Assembly: GCA_949318235.1 (NCBI GenBank)
Contig: OX439128.1
Coordinates: 55,496,374-55,560,373, forward strand
DNA length: 64,000 nucleotides
Reading direction: 5' to 3'
DNA from: Ecdyonurus torrentis
Taxonomy: Eukaryota; Arthropoda; Insecta; Ephemeroptera; Heptageniidae
Shown here: positions 24,529 to 37,814 of the stretch, piece by piece
How the letters are laid out: each line of letters begins with the position of its first letter
How positions within the stretch are numbered: the first letter of the stretch is position 1
Translations under genes and position numbers: made by a program
The notes under the pieces: generated by a model
Seen by the model: the letters and a program-made list of their open reading frames with translations, nothing else
Told to the model about the DNA's origin: nothing
The model's database searches: none

Positions 24529-25382
24529 CCCTGGCAAAAGTTATCCACGGATATTCATTGATTCCCATAGATAATGTCTGGTTTCCCATGAATATTTACA
24601 TATTTCCCATGGATATATTAGTGTTATCCACGAGGACTTTATTTCTATCCATGGGAAATTGAATATCCATATACAGATTTTAATATTTCCCACGTAGTTT
24701 ATAATTCCCATGGATAGTTTAATATATTTCCCATAGATATTAGTGTTTCCCACTTGGACTTTATTTCTATTAATGGAAAATCGAATAACCAGAGACAATT
24801 TTAAATTTTCCCACGTAGTTTATAATTCCCATGAATAGTTTTAGTATTTCCTAAGGATAGTTTTGTGTGTCCATGAGAATTATTTAAGCGTGGCGGCATG
24901 ACGATCCAAGCCTAGTCACACAGTCCGAGTGCAAAAAATTAAAAAGTGCATAAGAATGAAAAGTGTTTATTTTTTAATCTTTAACTAGAATCAATGAAAA
25001 AAATTCTTTTTTTTATTTTCTTCCCATATAGTGGGTTTATTTAAAAAATTACCAACCCGTAAAAAATTGTATCGCGTTTTTCTATGTAACTCAATTTTAA
25101 ATACCCCAAAAAGTCATTGTAAATTGTTAATAAAGAGCATATATTAACAAATAACCAATATAGATTGAAACTTAAAAAAAAAATTCATGATAAAATGAAT
25201 ATATCCACTGACAGCAAAATTATCCATGGAGATTTCAACATTTTCCCCATGGATAGTTTCTATCCATGGGAAAAAACTATCCACGCACAATAATTAATTT
25301 CCCATGGATAAAAATTATCCATGGGGAAAATGTTGAAATCACCATGGATAATTTATTATCCATGGATACACTTTTGCCAGGG
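24529..25382 (+). mobile_element. CCCTGGCAAAAGT element, copy 1
   Basis: 854 bp with ends CCCTGGCAAAAGTTATCCA and TGGATACACTTTTGCCAGGG. The subterminal regions are filled with the palindrome ATCCATGGGAAA/TTTCCCATGGAT at irregular spacing, as expected for multiple transposase-binding sites. The centre includes GCGTGGCGGCATGACG. No transposase. Copy 2, in the opposite orientation, is at 43715-44592. The flanks AA/AA would fit a 2-bp duplication. Confidence 0.85.
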
Positions 25383-26328
25383 AAATACCTAATTTTATTT
25401 TAAAATGATCTAGTAATGTTAACATATTTAACTTGAGGTACGACAAGGTGCATTCATTGATCCAATGGTAATTTTTTTGCAACATAAGTACTAACATTAA
25501 GTTAGATATGTAGTCCAATGTCTATCTTTATATAATATTTTTTATTTATTTTTAATTTTAGTTTTTATTATTATTATTTGCATTTAAAATAAACAAATTT
25601 GACTGCAGCATAATTATAGCATTACTATTAACTGTTGTTTGAGATTTGTGGATAATTGCATACTGTCAAAATTCTTTTAGCATCTAGATTTCAGCAAAAA
25701 AAAAAGTTTTTGTACCGATTTTAACTAATTTTAGCTAACAATTTTAACTAATATATGATATAAAGCATAAGTCACTACAAACTAAAAAAAATTATGTTAT
25801 TGAAAGATAATATAATTTTTACATAATGTTTTATTTTAGACTTTTAAATACAAAAAATAGTTGAATTAAAATTATAATTTAATTTATTGGTCCATTTAAA
25901 AAAAATAATTAATCATTTTTTAATTAGATTATATTGATAAGTATATGAAAAACATTCAATAAAAATTACTTATATTATGCATTTACTTTAATAATTAAAA
26001 ATTTAAATAATATATTTTTATGTAACATTTTGTGTGCTTGAATAATTATTTTCAATTTAAAAGCAATATTAAATTATCTGAAAAATCAGTTTGATTGTTG
26101 ACTTCCAATATTTAATTATTCAAGGACAAAAAATGTCACTGAAATAAAAGCAATAAAAATTCTACCACACCCCCAATGTAATGCAGAAATGACAAACTTC
26201 TAATTTTACGACATCACTCCGCACGTTTTCACCGAACTCTCCTCTCGATCTAGTACATAGTATGGTGCGCGTGACCCTGCTGACCTCTGCTGCACCAAGC
26301 AAATTATTTCGATTGCAAAAATCATGGA
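25383..26328. other. AT-rich intergenic stretch
   Basis: No coding or repeat boundary can be supported. Confidence 0.55.
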
Positions 26329-26336
26329 GTGTAACT

Positions 26337-26509
26337 CAGGGGCGGACTGGGCCACCACGGCCCTTCGAGATAACTAAAGAGACGGCCCCCATCCGCTGGG
26401 GGGTCTGGGGGGCAAAGCCCCCCAGAATAGCACCGCAGGCGAAAATTTTACGAAAAAGGGGGCGTGGCTAGCTAATTTTAAGTAAAAATTACAATCATTT
26501 ACTTAAGAA

Positions 26510-26543
<34 letters not shown>

Positions 26544-26979
26544 CCAGGGCTAGAATAGAAAATATTCGTGTGTAATATAATATTATATATTTCTTTGAGA
26601 TGACTAGTAACCTGTGATATCAAATTGTTTGTATGAATATTGCTTTGTCAAAGTGCATCATCTTTTGAAGAAAAAAAAAACTGACAAGAATTCTGAAAGT
26701 CCGTCGCATGAGACATTGGGTTAAGATTAATTTATTTCTATTTAAAACTTTTATTTACAACCTTTATATTGTAAGATCAGCCATCGCACAATAGATCTTA
26801 TTAAAATTATATCAATATCTAAACTATATATAAGATTCAAAAATTTCCTTCCTTTCCCTCCTGCTTTTTTTTTTTTTTTTTTTTTTTTTTGGCCGGTTGC
26901 TGCGAATACGGCCCGACGGCCCTCTTTAGCCGCGGCCCTTCGAGATAATATCGAAATCTCGGCGCTCAATCCGCCACTG
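26337..26979. mobile_element. non-autonomous hAT-type element
   Basis: 643 bp starting CAGGGGCGGACTGGGCC and ending GGCGCTCAATCCGCCACTG. It is flanked by a perfect 8-bp direct repeat GTGTAACT (26329-26336 and 26980-26987). An 8-bp target duplication and CAGKGG-type ends are the hallmark of hAT transposons. The interior holds GC-rich subterminal blocks, long A and T runs and no transposase. Short ORFs here are not genes. Confidence 0.88.
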
Positions 26980-26987
26980 GTGTAACT

Positions 26988-27950
26988 GCTCGATTCATGT
27001 GACCAAACTACAGCATTAAAACAAACTAACACCTTTTCCTCGTTTCATCTCTCCCCAACACAATCTCTATTTTTACTAAAACTCTTTTTATTTTTTTCTT
27101 ATTAACTTAAAAATTTAAAATTATGAACTTTAATTAGGCATTTCATTACGGGCGCTTACTAATTAAAATTAATAAAAATTAAAAATATTATTACTTGTAA
27201 ATATCAACAAAAAAGGCAATTATTAATTGATTCAAATAATACGCTTTAAAATAGCGTAAATCCGAGAATATTAAACTGCACCCAAACTCGGCTCTGACCC
27301 ACTACGTTATACGACCTTCAGATATATACTGCTTATACTCTCAGAGATTGAATGAACTGAAGAGCAAGTAAAATACAAACATAAATAGCATAACATGTAT
27401 AAATTGTAAAAACCTAATACGTTGTAATTATTCTAGCTGATATATTTAGCACGCTTTATTGTTAAATACAAAAAAAAACTAATACTATATATCGCAAAAT
27501 AACTATGTAACTAAGAATAATCAATGTGGATAGTAAAACAAAATTATTTATCTAATTTTACTTAATATTTATCATATAATAACATACAAAAAAGCATAAA
27601 TTCATAGATTATACTTTTCTTGTAATTATATATAAATTTTAAAATTTTAGAAAATTCTTTTATACAAATTTGGAAATATACCCAGTAAATTTTAACATAA
27701 AATAACATTTATTTAAAATCGTAATTTTATTAAGATATCATATGGGAAAAATTGTTTTTCAACAAAATATTGTGCAAAAAGATACACGAGAAAATAATAG
27801 TAATTAAATAAACATTACAATATTTAAGTAATATTATCTTAGCTTTAATTACTGTATATTTAATTAAACTTTGATATATAGCAATGCTATGATAGCATAC
27901 ATATTAAATATAAGTAACATATATTAATAATATTATACCTAAGCATATAT
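26988..27950. other. AT-rich intergenic stretch
   Basis: Nothing beyond short A/T-rich repeats is seen. Confidence 0.55.
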
Positions 27951-28514
27951 ACAGGGTGTGTATAAAGTCGTTGAGGGTGTTTAGACGTTAATGAAAGACA
28001 TAAGGCTTAACATAAAATAAACTTTTTACACATGAAATTAAAGCTCTGTTTTTTTTTCAATTATGGAAATTAAAACAGTTTTAAACTTGGAAAATTAATA
28101 AAGTTGCTACACTAAAAATTGCAAAAAATGAGGTTTTGCCAAAATCGCCGCATCTTGACACGTCCGCATCGTCTGAAATGAACCAAACAAATTTAAAATT
28201 TTGGACTTCTGACAAAAGTTTCGGAAAATTTACCTCCACGTGGGATCCATTAGTAGCACGACACGTGCCGAGACGAACCTCTAGCTCGCGTTACACGTTG
28301 CAAAGCATCTGCGGCGTGATAGACTGGATGGCGGCAGTGATCCTCTGCTTTAGTTTGAGTACGTCATGCACTGGTGTTTTAAAGACTTTGTCCTTGATGT
28401 ACCACCAGAAGAAGAAGTCCGGGAGGGGGGGATTGAGATCTGGAGATTTTAGAGCCCATGCCTTATGTCTTATATTACCGCCTAAACACCCTCAAAGACT
28501 TTATAAACACCCTG
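27951..28514 (-). mobile_element. Tc1/mariner-type element remnant
   Basis: About 564 bp with inverted ends ACAGGGTGTGTATAAAGTCG and GACTTTATAAACACCCTGT, flanked by TA on both sides. It carries a 3' fragment of a transposase gene on the minus strand (28225-28462). The short length relative to a full element (usually more than 1.2 kb) means an internal deletion. Confidence 0.8.
28225..28462 (-). pseudogene. mariner-type transposase C-terminal fragment
   Basis: On the minus strand one frame reads WALKSPDLNP, then DFFFWWYIKDKV, then VHDVLKLKQRITAAIQSITP, QMLCNV, stop, RELEVRLGTCRATNGSHVEV. This is the C-terminal signature of the DDE transposases widespread in insect genomes (SPDL-P-DFF-WG-IKD ... 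RI-AAI-xIT--ML-NVW-EL--RL--CRATNG-H-E). The SPDL-P-D block would hold the last catalytic acidic residue. A stop replaces the conserved tryptophan before REL. The N-terminal DNA-binding half and the first two catalytic aspartates are absent. The plus-strand ORF of 166 codons across the same bases is the antisense shadow. Confidence 0.82.
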
Positions 28515-28559
28515 TATATATTATATATATAAATATATATATCGTGCTGGTCGCGCCAA

Positions 28560-28660
28560 AAGGCCTTATCTCCATTGATCATAGCATTTCATTCAAGGCC
28601 CAATGTCCAGTGCAAACGTTATGGCATGATCAATGAAGATAGGGCCTTTATCAAATTGCT
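28560..28660. repeat. imperfect hairpin around AAAGGCC
   Basis: AAAAGGCCTTATCTCCATTGAT at the left pairs with ATCAATGAAGATAGGGCCTTT at the right. The theme (AAGGCCTATCTC) recurs in the hairpin at 55383-55518. Confidence 0.6.
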
Positions 28661-28716
28661 GACAAAGGACGATATAAATACATCCCATATAATATATATA
28701 TAGGAAAATATATATA

Positions 28717-31019
<2,303 letters not shown>

Positions 31020-31087
31020 TAAAAATTTATGATGACATTTGAAAGTACACAGTAACAGCAACTTTTAATAAAATTTTCAGAACCCGT
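31020..31087 (+). mobile_element. family E repeat, first half
   Basis: TTTATGATGACATTTGAAAG to TTCAGAACCCGTGAG equals the first part of the intact family E copies (6592-6670 and 60122-60182). The second half continues at 44742, in the same orientation. Confidence 0.8.
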
Positions 31088-31499
31088 GAGCGTTTTATTA
31101 CATGCTACTTGGAACTGGCTGGTAATAATTCATCTATTTTATACACTTTTCTGGAGTAATAAATCTCACTAAAACCTAAATTTTCCTTCTGCACATTATT
31201 AAACAACTTGTTTTGTAAATATTTTGTGCATTTGGAAGCAAGAAATAACGTTATTTAATTAATTAATAACTAAGTTATTAGATAAAATTATTTTCGTTTC
31301 GCGCGTTTCGCAATATGATGCTTATTTGCTATTTATTCCACCAATTTTAAAAATACGAGCAATTCATCACCTTTGCTTGATTTATCGGCATTATTATTGT
31401 GTTTAAACCAAGATCATGTTTATAAAGTTAAAAATACTTCAATTATAAAGCTACTTAGCCATAATTTTGTGTCACTTAATAAGTATCAGGTTCAATCAT

Positions 31500-31581
31500 T
31501 TAAAAATTTTAATATTATATATTATATATTATATATTATATATTATTATATTATATATTATTATAATATATTATTATAATA

Positions 31582-31636
<55 letters not shown>

Positions 31637-31742
31637 ATTATTATTATTATAATATATTATTATATTATTATTTATTATATATTATTATATTATTATTATA
31701 TTATATATTATTATATATTATATATTAATATTATATATAAAA
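31500..31742. repeat. (ATT)n / TATATTA low-complexity tract
   Basis: It interrupts the left TIR of the giant element. The right TIR lacks it at the corresponding place (near 43430), so it expanded after the arms formed. Confidence 0.85.
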
Positions 31743-31870
31743 TATATAGGACTCTATTCTGCATGCTCTTTTGATTAACATTACAATTTTACAATACAAA
31801 ATTAAAATTGAAGTTATATTTTCTTCTCTGATTGCAAAAGATATATTTGTGCTTAGGGGATTGTATGAGG

Positions 31871-31874
31871 GAGA

Positions 31875-31929
<55 letters not shown>

Positions 31930-31938
31930 TGAGAGAGC
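31871..31938. repeat. (GA)n tract
   Basis: The complementary (CT)n lies at 43259-43294 in the other arm of the giant element and again at 42093-42118. Confidence 0.95.
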
Positions 31939-32207
31939 TGTTTAAACACGTACACTATAAACTTTATTATTGATCAATAGTTTCTGAACTTTTCAGAGCT
32001 ATAATCTAAATGTGAGGCACATACATATTTCATGTACCAATAAAGTCAATAAAAATAATTTTATTCTGTTAGTTAAGTAAATATACATGGAATCATAATA
32101 GGTTTTACAAAATCATATAACTTTATAAAATATAGGTTGATTTTTTTTTTTTTTTTTTTTTTTTTTGCACTGTTACAGAATAAAAGGCATTTTTAAACTC
32201 AAACGTA

Positions 32208-32327
32208 CAGCTCTGGCCAAAAGTTCCCAAACGATTTGTATAGGCAACCCGCAACCACACAATGTTATCTTTATGAGAAAACGCAGCGGCCGCCGCTGCC
32301 CCGTTCGGAAACTTTTGGCCAGAGCTG
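32208..32327. mobile_element. short Tc1/mariner MITE (CAGCTCTGGCCAAAAGTTT)
   Basis: 120 bp with inverted ends CAGCTCTGGCCAAAAGTT and AACTTTTGGCCAGAGCTG and TA on each side (32206-32207 and 32328-32329). TA duplications and CAGxxCTGGCCAAAAGT-like ends fit Tc1/mariner. The interior includes GCGGCCGCCGC and no ORF. Confidence 0.88.
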
Positions 32328-32382
32328 TACATAAAAAAAAAATTATTATTTTTTTTAATTTAAGTAGGAAAAGAAAATCATT

Positions 32383-32830
32383 AGGCAAAATAATATTATT
32401 TAAATATATTGTTGTATTATTTATATTTTTGTCTTAACTCTCAAGATGCCGGACTAAACATTTTGCGTGGAAGGCCGAGCCCAGTGCACTAGACCCTATT
32501 TTTATATTTAAATATTACAAACGCTCCATTGTACAAAGCTCAAAATTTTTTTAAAGACGATTCAAAATTTATTAAGCTGTATAGCAAAATTATTGAAACA
32601 TTTTTATCGCAATTATGGTAATAGCGAAAAATTAATAACTGAAATTACTTTTGTCCATAAGAAATACATTAACCGCGATTCACAATTTTAAACCTCATCA
32701 GGTATTAGAGAGGTCGTGTGCCTAAGGTTAGAATAAAATAGAGCAAGGGATGCGCGATTATATAAGAAAAAAACTTTTTATGATGCGAGGGGTCGATAGC
32801 AAATTTTACTTTTGTAAAGAGAGAAATCTC
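32383..32830 (+). repeat. block repeated at 39597-40030
   Basis: TAAGTAGGAAAAGAAAATCA to GATGCGAGGGGTCG is highly similar to 39597-40030, including GGAAGGCCGAGCCCAGTGCA. It is non-coding in all frames. Confidence 0.85.
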
Positions 32831-33727
32831 GAATCTAAAGAATAAAATTTAAAAGAGTAGTATATTCCTTCTCATCTCTCTTGTTATATTAACTCAAACA
32901 AATTAAGTTTATTTTTTAAAGTAAAAATCCAAAATCATAATTTCTACTACGGCATAACCGTTTCGCAGAATGTTTTTTTTTTGTGTGATATTTTAAATTA
33001 TTAAATTATATTCAAATATGCATATTTTTATACATAATTTCTCTTACAGATCTAAAAATCTTTCAGAGGTAGATTTTTGCAATATATATGGCATTACAAA
33101 TTACAGATTATATATATTATATACCAGATTTGAACAATTACCATTTTTATTTTATGACGTTATTTATTACTGCGTTTTTTTTTCTTTTCTTATACTACAC
33201 CACACGCGTATTTTTTTTTATATTTTTTATTTATTTAATTTAATTAGCTGGTGTATATTATAAGGACATGAATTAAGCATCAAAAAGGCCTCATTGTGTT
33301 ATAATATATAATAATAATCAATGCAAGAAGGCAATAAAGCTTTTAACATCCCTTATTTTTTATCTTATACCTAACATTATTTTTCTTTGCGAAAAAAATG
33401 GCCTTCTCTTTATTTTTGTAACCTCTAAGGGTAATAAATTTTTTACTCCAAAGTGATCGACTACTCAAGGGGTGAAATTTTATATATTTTATATAGAGCA
33501 GGTATGCAGATGTCCCAGACCCGGTACGGCTGTCTACGTAAAATAAAAACTTTAATTAAGAATTACAATTAATGCAATCAAATCTGCGCGCTCAATTTTT
33601 ATGTGAAGATGTAAGTCAACACTTTTGAAGAAGTAACAAAATTTCATAATTGTTGAGCAATTAAAAAAATTTAAAATAAAAAAAAGTAACTCAAAAGTGA
33701 GACAAACCCTGTCCGAGCTTGAGGGTT
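32831..33727. other. AT-rich interior of the giant element
   Basis: No ORF with recognisable content. The 81-codon ORF at 33018 is rich in F/Y/I and unconvincing. Confidence 0.5.
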
Positions 33728-34044
33728 AACAAAATAAACATGACGATATATAATTAATTACTTATTAGTCTTAATAGAAAATATATTCACTATCATAACA
33801 ATATTAGATAACATTTTTTACTTTTAGTGTGATTTTTGTTTTGTTTTTTTTTTCTGTTTTTTATCTGATTTATATTTATGACTGCATAGTCATATCATAA
33901 TTTAATCAAATGAATATTATAATATATAAATATTTTGAAATATTTAAAATATCTATATATATATAAACGTAAATCTCGAAAATATATATTTTCATGTATA
34001 ATCGCTTAACTATATAAAAGAGGATGTTATCTTTTTCTCAGTTT
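33728..34044 (+). repeat. left arm of an inner inverted repeat
   Basis: It pairs with 35691-36003: ATGACGATATATAATTAATT here versus AATTAATTATATATCGTCAT there, continuing to GCGATTATAC-type sequence at the inner end. A third copy, in the same orientation as the right arm, is at 40565-40868. Confidence 0.85.
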
Positions 34045-34108
34045 ATAAGTTGGGAAATATATATCATAAAATTTTATGAAATTCTTATAATGACTGATAT
34101 TTGGATTT

Positions 34109-34516
34109 GAGTGTTGGGTGGTTGCATTCACATTAAAATTGACGCATTATGTGAACAATAAATTACTTGGACAAAAAGACACAAATAACAAACCTTTTTT
34201 TCAGCTTAAAATACCTGAATTTTTTTTAATGAACATTAATTGCGCTTTGGAGCATTGACTTATATTGGGCTATTATTAACTTTTTCTTAGTAAAGAAAAA
34301 ATATATATTTTTTTTTGGTATTTTCTAAAAAAAATTAATTACTTTTATTTTCTTTTTAACATTTTTCTTACAAAAAAACAATTGAAAGAAAAGCTGTTAA
34401 CAGATTTGCATTTATTTTTAAACTCAAAGATATTTTATGTTTTTTCCTATTAGTCCAAGTAATTTATTGCTCACATATTGCTTCAAATTTAATATGAATG
34501 CAACTACCCCACACTT
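34109..34516. mobile_element. TIR element family L, copy 1
   Basis: About 408 bp. The ends GTGTTGGGTGGTTGCATTCA and TGAATGCAACTACCCCACAC form the TIR. The interior is symmetric (TAAATTACTTGGACAAAAAG and CTATTAGTCCAAGTAATTTA). Copy 2 is at 40051-40470. Confidence 0.85.
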
Positions 34517-34531
34517 AAATTCTAATAATGA

Positions 34532-35628
34532 CACTCCAAAAACAAGTGCATTACTTTAGTTACGAATACTAACTTATTTAAGATATACACTTATAAACTA
34601 TTAATGGTAACTAAAATAATGCACTTTTAGCAAGTTATTAACAGTAGCTAATTTAAGTTACTTTTGTTTAGTTATTACGCGTAACTAATTTTTCCCCTCC
34701 TTCGCTGCTGCGTGCGCTCGCTTCTCTGCTCTTGCTCGTCTCGCTCGCTCTCGCGCCCGCCTGCCTCACTGCACTCTGACCAGCGTGTCCCGCCACCTCT
34801 CTCTCTTACGCACACAATTCAACCCGGCACACCGGCACACTTGTTTTTTTATATTCTTCTCTCTCTTTCCCCACATCTTCGCATGCAACATACACGATAA
34901 TAATTACAATCCACAAAATATTACGCTTTTTCACAATAAATATAGCAATGATACGATAATATCAAGTTTTCAATCACATGCATAACCGTGACAGACAGTC
35001 TATACCGGTCGGAAAACACGAAAATAACAAAGACGAAATTAAATTTCATTTACATAATGAATTAAAATGAACGTTTATTACATTTTAAATGTGTGTATGG
35101 TATTCAAACTACCCTAAAACGATAAATACCTTCATTTGAGACCACATTTTTTCTCATTTACCCGCCATGTCTGCACCACGCACATACCGGCATCTGGCAT
35201 CATCACATAGTCAGTTCTCATTTGTACGTTTCCTCCTTTCGCCGGACCTAAAATAAAATGTTCCACAAAGTAAACGCATTCTTACACATAAAATTATTAT
35301 ATTAAAACCATGTTTACTTCCCGTGTATTCCATTAGTTTGTGAATTTTTCAAGAGCCGCTTCGCTTGCATTCTTCCTTCTTCTTCGCCATGTTGCTTTCT
35401 TTCACTATCCGTATCGTATGTTGTCGCAAGTATTCGGCAGTGCTCGTAAAGTTGTGTTTTAAATTAGTTACCGCGGCAAACTTATTTTAGATGGGCGCGA
35501 GATTAGACATTGATAATAACTTATTTTAAACACAAAAATATTGCCAACTTATTTAATGCAGAAAAAACGTTTAGCAGCTAAAGTTAGTCATTAAAAACAA
35601 CTAAAGTAATGCACTATTTTTTTGAGTG
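34532..35628. mobile_element. CACT-ended transposon, 1.1 kb
   Basis: Ends CACTCCAAAAACAAGTGCAT and ATGCACTATTTTTTTGAGTG, with further TIR bases (TACTTTAGTT/AACTAAAGTA). Flanks read AATGA before and GAATTT after. The uninserted counterpart at 40486-40496 reads AATGAATTT, so the duplicated target is GA (2 bp). CACT-type ends with a 2-3 bp duplication fit the CACTA/EnSpm-Chapaev group. The interior has a CpG-rich block (34690-34840) but no transposase. Confidence 0.83.
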
Positions 35629-35690
35629 GAATTTAACTCATAAACATATAAAAAAAAGAGACAAAAAAAGCAAAAAAAAAAAAGTGCAGA

Positions 35691-36003
35691 GTAGAGAAAA
35701 ACATAACTTTCTCTTTTATATAGTTGAGCGATTATACTTGAAATTATTAATTTTCGAGATTTACGTTTACATATTTTAATAATGTTTCATGTATATTTCA
35801 AATATTTTAAAATATTTATGTATCATAATATTCATTTGATTAAATTATGATATGACTATGCAGTCATGAATCTAAAACAGATAAAAATCAGAAAAAAACT
35901 GCACTAAAAGTAAAAAATGTTTTCTAATATTTTTATGATAGTGACTATATTTTCTATTAAGACTAATAAGTAATTAATTATATATCGTCATGTATATTTT
36001 GTG
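35691..36003 (-). repeat. right arm of the inner inverted repeat
   Basis: Reverse complement of 33728-34044, apart from small indels. Confidence 0.85.
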
Positions 36004-36112
36004 AAGACAAAAATATAAATAATACAACGATATATGTAAATAATATTATATTGCATAATGATTGTCTTTTCCTATGTAAATTAAACAAAAAAGAATAAAA
36101 AAATTTTATGTA

Positions 36113-37435
36113 CAGCTCTGGCCAAAAGTTTGAGAAAGATATGAAAGTGATCGGGCAAAACAGATGAGTCATCAATGCAGGTTCCTTTTATCCTGACTAT
36201 ATCGATAGAATGACAATCTTTTCCCTCACCTCCTCCTTTGAGTTTGGCTATCTATTGTGTCTAGTTTTGTTATCATGTTTTTTGATCAAACATTGACACA
36301 GAATTTGGTGATTTTTATTTTTACCTATGAAACTCACAAAATATTGTCTTCTTGAGTTTTATTTTTATATAACTTTCATGCAGCAAGGAAAAAAATATTT
36401 TTTTTACAAACTATTAAAAATATTCAATAATGATATAACTATATTTTTCGATGTTTATGCTACTTTATATTTAATGGATATAATATTTTTTTTAAAAATT
36501 ATTCTAATACTTTATATTTTTTTTAATTAACTAATTTATTAATTATAATATTTTATTTCAAAAATTAGATATTATCTAACATAATCTTCTGTTCTTCTTT
36601 TCTCCCGCATAAAACAATCACCCCTTTATCGGTGTCCTGCGAATTATATAATAAAAGTTGTTTCATATATATAATTAGTTAGCTAATTTCTTTTTGAAGT
36701 ATTACAAATATTTAATAATTACATGATTACAGTTTTTAATATTTTCTTACTTTATATTTAAGGAATAGGCCTATATTAAAAAATATTAATAATTATTTCA
36801 CAATTTTTTTTAATTAACATATTTAATAATTATAATATTTATTTTCCAAACAATGTTATTTTGTATTTAATTTTATCATCTGTTATTTTGTTTCCCTGCA
36901 TGAACAATAATTTCTCTCCCGTTTTTTAATTATAGAATAAAGTGGTTTCATAATAATAATTAGTTAAAGAATTATAGCAAACGACTTAATGACACAAATT
37001 CTATATGAAAGTAATTATTTGTAGAAATTAATTAATTGATTAAAAAAAATTCAAATAATCTTAAAAAATAATAATAATAATAAAATAAAAATATAGGTCT
37101 ATCTATAAAATAAAGTATTTTTACCCAGTTTGATATTGTATTATAATATAAAACTTGTATTTTATTAAAAAACCAAGAGACAGAACATTTTAAAATATCA
37201 AATAGCAGGCATGCATAACAAAACTAAAATATTTTGTAGTCCTCAGAAATATTTAAAAGCTAGAAAGGTGTATGCAGCAAGCAAGAAAGAGAGATGCACG
37301 TCTGCTTGCTTGCTACCGTGATAAATAATCGTAATCGCTATAGTGATATATTCAGGAAAAAGGAAATTTGCTTGTTTATATGATTTGTGTTGCGGGTTGC
37401 ATTTCAAATCTTTCTCAAACTTTTGGCCAGAGCTG
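36113..37435. mobile_element. long Tc1/mariner-type MITE, copy 1
   Basis: 1323 bp with the same ends as the 120-bp element at 32208 (CAGCTCTGGCCAAAAGTTTG ... TTTTGGCCAGAGCTG) and a TA on both sides. The interior is AT-rich and lacks a transposase ORF. It appears to be a separate internally acquired sequence propagated by the same ends. Related copies are at 37815, 40978 and 42119. Confidence 0.85.
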
Positions 37436-37547
37436 TACGTACGAGTATAAAAGTGACTTTTATTCTGTAACAGTGCAAAAAAAAAGAAAAATTTTTTTTA
37501 TATTTTATAAAGTTGTATGATTTTGTAAAAACTATTACGATTTCATA

Positions 37548-37761
37548 CACGTAAAAAAATAACTACGTATAATAACTATGCTAGCTCATTTTCAGCACAA
37601 TTTGTTCAATGTAGCATAATTAATGTTATACTGCATAAATTATGTTAGATAGCATAGACATTATGTAGTACAGCATAAGTATTTTTATTTTTCCAGTTTA
37701 GCATTATTTATGCTATATTGACATAAATGCAGCATAAATTATGCAATGAATTCTTTTCGTG
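37548..37761. mobile_element. AGCATAAAT-rich MITE family M, copy 1
   Basis: 214 bp with ends CACGTAAAAAAATAAC and GAATTCTTTTCGTG. The interior repeats TAGCATAAxTTATGC. The homologous sequence at 32070-32110 lacks it, giving an empty site. Confidence 0.75.
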
Positions 37762-37814
37762 TGTATATTGACTTAACTAACAGAGTAAAATTATTTTTAG
37801 TGACTTTATTGGTA

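Noticed and set aside
28136..28636. 166-codon plus-strand ORF as a new gene
   Set aside because: It is antisense to a mariner-type transposase fragment, which explains the sequence better.
32123..32388. ORFs of 69-90 codons around the GCGGCCGCCGC block
   Set aside because: They cross a T-run and the 120-bp MITE, on both strands, with no domain.
34712..34985. Short proline/serine/arginine-rich ORFs as a secreted peptide
   Set aside because: They lie in the GC-rich block inside a CACT-ended transposon; composition, not a recognisable protein, keeps them open.
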